Part shown: piece after piece, positions 59,418 through 64,000 of the stretch | Numbering within the stretch: position 1 is the stretch's first letter | Layout: each line of letters opens with the position of its first letter | Assembly (NCBI RefSeq): GCF_945605565.1 | Contig: NZ_OX216966.1 | Location: 4,332,001 to 4,396,000 of the forward strand | Direction: 5' to 3' | Length of the DNA stretch: 64,000 nucleotides | Source of the DNA: Paenibacillus dendritiformis | Lineage (GTDB): Bacteria; Bacillota; Bacilli; Paenibacillales; Paenibacillaceae | Made by a program: the position numbers and the translations under genes | Notes under the pieces: model-generated | What the model saw: the letters and a program-made list of their open reading frames with translations, nothing else | What the model was told of the DNA's origin: nothing | Database searches by the model: none

Positions 59418-62400
59418 TCAAGCCTTTCCGCCGGCCCACACGTCTTTGACGTAGCGCCCTTCGGCCTCGAGCCGGGAGAGCCAAGCTACCGCCTCCGCTT
59501 CGCTAACGCCGTGAACCGTTTGATAGCATTTCCGCAAGGCGGCCTCTACATCCGGAGCCATCCTGCTTCCATCGCCGCACACATAGAACTGGGCTCCCCG
59601 ATCCAGCAGGCCGATGATTTCCATTTCCCGCTGCTGCATCAGATGCTGGACATACGTTTTCGGCTGCCCTGGAAGCCGTGAAAATGCGGTGTGCACCGTA
59701 ACAAGCCCCTCTTGCTGGAACTGCTCCAGCTCTTCCAGGTAGATATGATCCGCTTCATCGCGGCAGCCGAAATAGAGATGTGCCGAGCCAAGCTGGACCC
59801 CTTTCCGCTTGAGCTCGCGGCGAGCCTGAAGGAACCCGCGGAACGGCGCGACCCCTACTCCTGGTCCGACCATTATCATCGGAGTTCCCGGATCTTCCGG
59901 AAGCCGGAAGCCTGACTCTGGCGTGCGGACGAACATCATGACGGACTCTCCCGCCTGCAGGCCGGCAAGATAATTGGATGCGACGCCGCGGTACTCGCCT
60001 TGGCCGCTCCAGGCGGGACCTTGCACCACGCTAACCGTAATGCTCGCCTGCCGCGGCTGCACGCGCGGAGAACTGGACATCGAATAGTATCTCGCTTTCA
60101 GCGGAGGCAGAAGCTCCAAAAACCGTTCGAACGGCATTTCACATGCTTCATATTTTTCCAACAACTCAAGCATCGATATCCGCTGCTGCAAAATATTCGA
60201 TTTGTATGCCTCTTCCTCCAGCAAAGCTTCGAGCTCCCGCTTATGGGGCGGGCATGCGGTCCGTGCGGCAAGCTCCCGTATCTGCACCCGGGTCGCGGCC
60301 TCCTGCAATTCCACGCTGCGGCCGAGCAGCTCGTACAGCTTGACAGGACGATCCAGCGGCAGGTGCGCCACACGCAAGCCGGACGTTTTCAGAATGACAT
60401 GATCGTTGCCATCCAAGCCGAAGCGGCTCAAGACACGTTCGACGAGCTCCTTCCGATTTTGAGGGAACACGCCCAAATGATCGCCCTCTTGATACACGCT
60501 CCCTTCCGGAAGTGCAATTTCAATATGGCGCGTGCTGCGTCCGCCTCCTGCTTTTTGAAGCTCGCGGTTGATAACGACCTTGGCATAATGGGCGTCGTAC
60601 GATTCGGCAAGCGGCGCTTCTATCATGCCGCGGACCACATCCACGGACAGATCGGGGCCTGCCTGGTGCTCCATAGCTTGGAAGCTCAGACCTAACGAAC
60701 TCATAACGGCAGGCCAGAGCTGATCGCGCCAATTCTCCACCTCGGTCTCGAAATCCCCGCCAACATCGCCGCCGCCCAGCGGTACAAGCCGCTTCGCCCC
60801 TTTGGCCGCCATCTGCCCGTCAATCCATGTCGGAACGCTCTGAAATGTGCTGGCCCAGTTGCGATCGCCGCAGCCAAAGACACAATAGCGAATCCCTTCC
60901 AATTCGCCGGGAGCCGCCTCGCGCAGCCATTGTACGAAGCCGCGCGCATTATTGGGCGGCATGCCGTTATAGGACGACGTAACGATATATATCACGCCCT
61001 CCGCGGGCAGCTTCCCGGCATAATCGTCGAGCGGGGCTACCTTGCTCTGGAAGCCCTGGTAACGCGCCGTATCCGCCATCTCGCGGGCAATCCCCTCGGC
61101 CGTGCCCAGGTCGGAGCCGTACAGCACGAGCAACGGGGTATCATGGCGCTCCGCCGGATCCAATGCTTCCAGTTCGGCCGCATTTTTTCTAAGCGCTGGC
61201 GTCCCGCTCCCGCCGCCTGCGAAAATAAAGCCGGTTTGTCTGCGGCGGGGACGGATTTTTATCGTGAAGCCATCGGGCTTCACCGTCAGCGTCTCCTTCA
61301 CCTTCAACTGGTAACGGGTATGATCGATGAACTCGAAATGTTTGAGCAGCAGTCCCAGCACCAGCGTCGCCTCTTGGAGCGCGAATTGCTGCCCGATGCA
61401 GGCCCGCTGCCCGATTCCGAACGGCTTGTATGCATCATGCGGCACCCGGCTCGGGTCCTCGAACCGTTCCGGGCGGAACACCTTCGCATCCTCTCCCCAC
61501 GCGGACACGTCCCGATGCAATTGGGGAATCAGAACAACCATCCGGTCCCCTTGATTCACCGCATATTTTCCCGCGAGCACCGTATCCCGCTTCGCCTGCA
61601 AAGAGAATCCGGGAGCTGTCGGCCACAGGCGCAGCGCTTCATCGAGAATCATGCGGACGTATTTCAAGTTCTTCACCTGGGCGTAAGTGGGAACCGGATC
61701 CGTTAACACGCGGTCTACCTCATCGTATCCCTTTTGCAGCTTCTCGGGATTGTTCAACAGATAGTATAGGGCAAAGGATAATAAACCGCTCGTTGTCTCA
61801 TGACCGGCAATCAGGAACGTAATAATCTGATGCCGAATATTCGTGTCATCCAGCGCCTCTCCCGTCTCCGGATCTTGGCCCTTCAGCATATGGGCCAGCA
61901 GGTCATCCTCTTCCTGCTGACCGTGGGCCTTCCGTTCGGCAATAATTTTGTCGACCAAGGAGAACATGAATTCGAGATCCTCCTGGAGCTGGCGTCTCGA
62001 CTTCACCATCAGCATATCTTGAATGCCGAGGCGCTGCGCTTGGCTCATCGTTTCACTGAGCGCCCGCACCATGCTGGCGACGAACGGATGAGATTGTTCA
62101 CGGTAAAAGCTGTTAAACCGGTAATTGAAGCCGCATAGCCCGATCGTATCCAGCGCCAGCCGCGTCATATCTTCCGGCACGTCCACGCTCTCATCCGGAT
62201 TCAGGCGTGACCACTTCTGCACCAGCTGGATCGCGATCTCCAGCATCTTGTCGAAATATCCGCGCATCGCCGTCCGGCTGAAGCTCGGAAGCAATATATT
62301 GTGAGCCTTCCGCCAATTCGGCTCTTCGGTTTCCGAAGTGAACAACCCGTCCCCCAAGATGGCGCGTACCTTTTCCAGCACGGTTTTGTCGACGATCTTG

Positions 62401-62603
62401 TCAAAACGGGACGGATCGGTAAGCTCCTTCACCAATTCATAGCCCGACACAATGTGCAAATGTCCAAACGGCAGTTTTAAACGAAAAAATTCACCATACT
62501 CTTCCGCCAGCTTCATGAACGACTGAATAGGCATTTCCGTGTCAAGCTGGGGCAGGTTGCCAAGCGGCCCATACGTTCTGGGCTGTGGAATCGCAATCGT
62601 CAT
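59418..62603 (-). CDS. Self-sufficient cytochrome P450-NADPH reductase (CYP102 type)
   Basis: A 1061-residue fusion, the usual length for the CYP102A/BM3 group, which hydroxylates fatty acids near the omega end. P450 domain: [20 protein letters not shown] near residue 262 (I-helix with acid-Thr), EALRLW near residue 320, haem-binding [18 protein letters not shown] near residue 393. After a linker at about residue 475 comes FMN domain [15 protein letters not shown], then FAD-binding [12 protein letters not shown] and NADPH-binding [25 protein letters not shown] precedes the ATG at 62603. A 22-bp palindrome just upstream marks repression by the adjacent TetR protein. Confidence 0.97.
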   Translation of the reverse strand: MTIAIPQPRTYGPLGNLPQLDTEMPIQSFMKLAEEYGEFFRLKLPFGHLHIVSGYELVKELTDPSRFDKIVDKTVLEKVRAILGDGLFTSETEEPNWRKAHNILLPSFSRTAMRGYFDKMLEIAIQLVQKWSRLNPDESVDVPEDMTRLALDTIGLCGFNYRFNSFYREQSHPFVASMVRALSETMSQAQRLGIQDMLMVKSRRQLQEDLEFMFSLVDKIIAERKAHGQQEEDDLLAHMLKGQDPETGEALDDTNIRHQIITFLIAGHETTSGLLSFALYYLLNNPEKLQKGYDEVDRVLTDPVPTYAQVKNLKYVRMILDEALRLWPTAPGFSLQAKRDTVLAGKYAVNQGDRMVVLIPQLHRDVSAWGEDAKVFRPERFEDPSRVPHDAYKPFGIGQRACIGQQFALQEATLVLGLLLKHFEFIDHTRYQLKVKETLTVKPDGFTIKIRPRRRQTGFIFAGGGSGTPALRKNAAELEALDPAERHDTPLLVLYGSDLGTAEGIAREMADTARYQGFQSKVAPLDDYAGKLPAEGVIYIVTSSYNGMPPNNARGFVQWLREAAPGELEGIRYCVFGCGDRNWASTFQSVPTWIDGQMAAKGAKRLVPLGGGDVGGDFETEVENWRDQLWPAVMSSLGLSFQAMEHQAGPDLSVDVVRGMIEAPLAESYDAHYAKVVINRELQKAGGGRSTRHIEIALPEGSVYQEGDHLGVFPQNRKELVERVLSRFGLDGNDHVILKTSGLRVAHLPLDRPVKLYELLGRSVELQEAATRVQIRELAARTACPPHKRELEALLEEEAYKSNILQQRISMLELLEKYEACEMPFERFLELLPPLKARYYSMSSSPRVQPRQASITVSVVQGPAWSGQGEYRGVASNYLAGLQAGESVMMFVRTPESGFRLPEDPGTPMIMVGPGVGVAPFRGFLQARRELKRKGVQLGSAHLYFGCRDEADHIYLEELEQFQQEGLVTVHTAFSRLPGQPKTYVQHLMQQREMEIIGLLDRGAQFYVCGDGSRMAPDVEAALRKCYQTVHGVSEAEAVAWLSRLEAEGRYVKDVWAGGKA

Positions 62604-62631
62604 GCTACTACGCCTCCTCATGGTTAATGTC

Positions 62632-62653
62632 GCGGAATGAATATTCATTCCGC
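62632..62653. promoter_or_regulatory. TetR operator upstream of the P450 gene
   Basis: A perfect 22-bp inverted repeat, halves GCGGAATGAAT and ATTCATTCCGC. It shares GGAATGAA/TTCATTCC with the site before the TetR gene and resembles FatR/Bm3R1-type operators. Confidence 0.85.
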
Positions 62654-62676
62654 TTACGGTATGAAAAACGACCGAG

Positions 62677-63243
62677 TCAATGGACTCGTATCGCATTCCA
62701 ACAACATTCCTCCACGCCAGCAAGAAGCTCGTGCGTTTCCTCCAATACCTCCGCTCTGATCGTTTCGAACAGTTTGACGAGGGCGCCATAAAAAATAGAG
62801 ATCAAGGCATTAGGCGGCAATGGGGAGATGATTCCTTGCTCCTGTCCTTGGACTAAGAAGCGACGAATAAAATCCATGCCCACTTCGAATGATTTCAGGC
62901 TTTTTTCATCCAGTAATCGAGGATTCAAATGCGAATCAATGAACGAAAACGCTTCTCTGTTTCCTTTGGCAAAGTGGATCGTCTGCATAAAAATGTGATG
63001 AAATTGCTGCCGCACGGTACCCGATTCGGGGAAACCATGGGTTATCGTGTGGAAAAATCGCTCCGTCCATTCTTGAAACAATGAATTCAGAAGGACCTCT
63101 TTGTTTTCGAAATACCGGTAAATGGTACCGGCTCCCACGTTGGCGCTATCGGCTATCATCGGCACGGTAGTCGCATCAAAGCCACGATCAGTAAATAATT
63201 GCAATGCTGCCTGTAAAATATCTTCTCGCTTCGTCGTCGCCAC
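62677..63243 (-). CDS. TetR-family repressor (FatR/Bm3R1-like)
   Basis: A 188-residue repressor. The HTH is [20 protein letters not shown] followed by [20 protein letters not shown] near residues 25-45. The C-terminal ligand domain is typical of fatty-acid-sensing regulators beside CYP102 genes. It probably represses itself and the downstream P450-reductase via the two GGAATGAA palindromes and is released by fatty acids or related inducers. A GTG start at 63243 with AGGTG 6 bases upstream is preferred; an ATG further up overlaps the operator. 73 bases separate it from the P450 start. Confidence 0.9.
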   Translation of the reverse strand: MATTKREDILQAALQLFTDRGFDATTVPMIADSANVGAGTIYRYFENKEVLLNSLFQEWTERFFHTITHGFPESGTVRQQFHHIFMQTIHFAKGNREAFSFIDSHLNPRLLDEKSLKSFEVGMDFIRRFLVQGQEQGIISPLPPNALISIFYGALVKLFETIRAEVLEETHELLAGVEECCWNAIRVH

Positions 63244-63261
63244 AAACCTCACCTTTCTTAC

Positions 63262-63279
63262 GGAATGAACGTTCATTCC
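63262..63279. promoter_or_regulatory. TetR operator upstream of its own gene
   Basis: GGAATGAACGTTCATTCC, a perfect 18-bp palindrome, 18 bases upstream of the GTG start. Autoregulation is expected. Confidence 0.85.
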
Positions 63280-63413
63280 TTAGTATATTATACCAATAAT
63301 TTCAATATTTCAAGGGCATAAAATTCAAATTTTTGTGAAAAGCTCACTTTTGACATTGCATATCGGGACAAAACGACACATGTGCAGTTGCTTTACGGGT
63401 TGTTGCTATTGCG

Positions 63414-64000
63414 TTATTTTTCAGGTAAGCGCTTTGCCGCCAAGACAATGAGCAGGATGATTCCCAGATATCCGAATAACGGATACAGGTACGTGAGCAG
63501 GGAAGTAAAACCTGCTTGACTGATAATAAAGCAAGCCAGGAGCACAGCCAATACGATACCGCTTTTCGGAATGTTATATAGACTTTGAATCTGCCTGGTA
63601 ATCCCGAATACATTGCCTATCAATGTGGTAAAGATCTCCCCATATATCACCAATAAGAACAACACATGAACAAATGGCCCCAAGCTTCGAATAATCTCGG
63701 CCATCGGAAAATGGAACTGCAGTATTTCCGGCATTCTGGAGTTGATTGCAAAATGGCTGACTATCAACATCAACCCGAGTCCAACTCCTCCCAAGAAGCC
63801 ACCCCACTTTATTGCATTTTCATCCTCTACCTCTCGTCCTAGCGGAACCATAACAGCTTGAGCAAAAGCAAGATTCAAAGCGGTGTACATAAACGGACTA
63901 AGCATCCATTTCAGGTTGTCCCATTGCTGTGTATGGGAACCTGTCATCCTCCATATCCCGTCCATTTCGACAGCTCGAAAGGCAATGAGAATAATAAATA
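63414..64000 (-). CDS. YkvI-like membrane protein, 5' end outside the window
   Basis: At least 195 residues of a membrane protein; the frame is still open at the right edge, so the start lies beyond it. About five helices are visible, including MYTALNLAFAQAVMVPLGRE, a conserved-looking loop EDENAIKWGGFLGGVGLGLM, and a final LYPLFGYLGIILLIVLAAKR. This matches from memory the C-terminal half of B. subtilis YkvI-like proteins, in the APC/sodium-symporter-like superfamily, with unknown substrate. It converges on nothing and lies 170 bases from the TetR start. Confidence 0.7.
   Translation of the reverse strand, partial: FIILIAFRAVEMDGIWRMTGSHTQQWDNLKWMLSPFMYTALNLAFAQAVMVPLGREVEDENAIKWGGFLGGVGLGLMLIVSHFAINSRMPEILQFHFPMAEIIRSLGPFVHVLFLLVIYGEIFTTLIGNVFGITRQIQSLYNIPKSGIVLAVLLACFIISQAGFTSLLTYLYPLFGYLGIILLIVLAAKRLPEK

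Overview
The window looks like a chromosomal segment of a Paenibacillus-like member of the Bacillota. The evidence is mid-GC coding DNA with AGGAGG-type ribosome binding sites and many TTG/GTG starts, a tyrosyl-tRNA synthetase behind a T-box leader, Bacillus-type Fur and Pho boxes, lipoprotein signal peptides with a bare lipobox, a CYP102-type P450-reductase fusion, and no outer-membrane genes. Species is an inference; no rRNA or tRNA gene lies in the window.

Positions 1-11.4 kb: small accessory genes, mostly on the minus strand. They include an MntP/YtaF-like membrane protein, a Gfo/Idh/MocA dehydrogenase, a dienelactone-hydrolase-like enzyme, an AadB/LinB-like nucleotidyltransferase, a possible ADP-ribosyl-fold protein, GNAT and VOC proteins, and a 48-residue membrane protein. 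A MarR-CBS pair is driven from a Fur-box promoter, followed by a Nudix hydrolase and a Fur-controlled siderophore-binding lipoprotein. Positions 11.4-25.6 kb: catalase, a repeat-built coiled-coil protein, glycosyltransferase, Nudix, VOC, a deoR-nagA unit for amino sugars, thyX, an AraC regulator with a Fur box inside its promoter, an MTA/SAH deaminase, a MurB-like protein, a deleted cupin gene and a copper-storage protein.

Positions 25.7-36.6 kb: a secreted seven-repeat protein, an HtrA-type protease gene broken by a frameshift, and a divergent two-component system. Then come two adjacent broken genes (WGR/WD-like with an in-frame TAG; SUKH-LRR with an internal deletion), a MocR regulator and a malic enzyme. 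Positions 36.6-45.9 kb: a haem-copper quinol oxidase operon (qoxABCD-like) that continues into a cytochrome c lipoprotein and a Sco protein, then ctaA, a chorismate mutase-DAHP synthase, a nitrilase and a dapA paralogue.

Positions 45.9-55.2 kb are a patchwork. Two AT-rich genes, a MaoC-like hydratase and an MFS transporter, each lie beside partial duplicates of a neighbouring native gene. There is also a MITE-like element with periodic short hairpins, a GNAT-RidA fusion, and an overlooked 45-codon peptide gene with its own promoter, ribosome binding site and terminator. The peptide promoter is duplicated upstream of the MFS gene. Positions 55.2-64 kb: tyrS with its T-box, a secreted alkaline phosphatase behind four 11-bp-spaced Pho repeats, a second hairpin array with the same unusual spacing as the first, a TetR-controlled P450-reductase, and a truncated YkvI-like membrane protein.

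At least five genes carry frameshifts, a nonsense codon or internal deletions. Whether these are real decay or sequence errors cannot be settled from the window alone.
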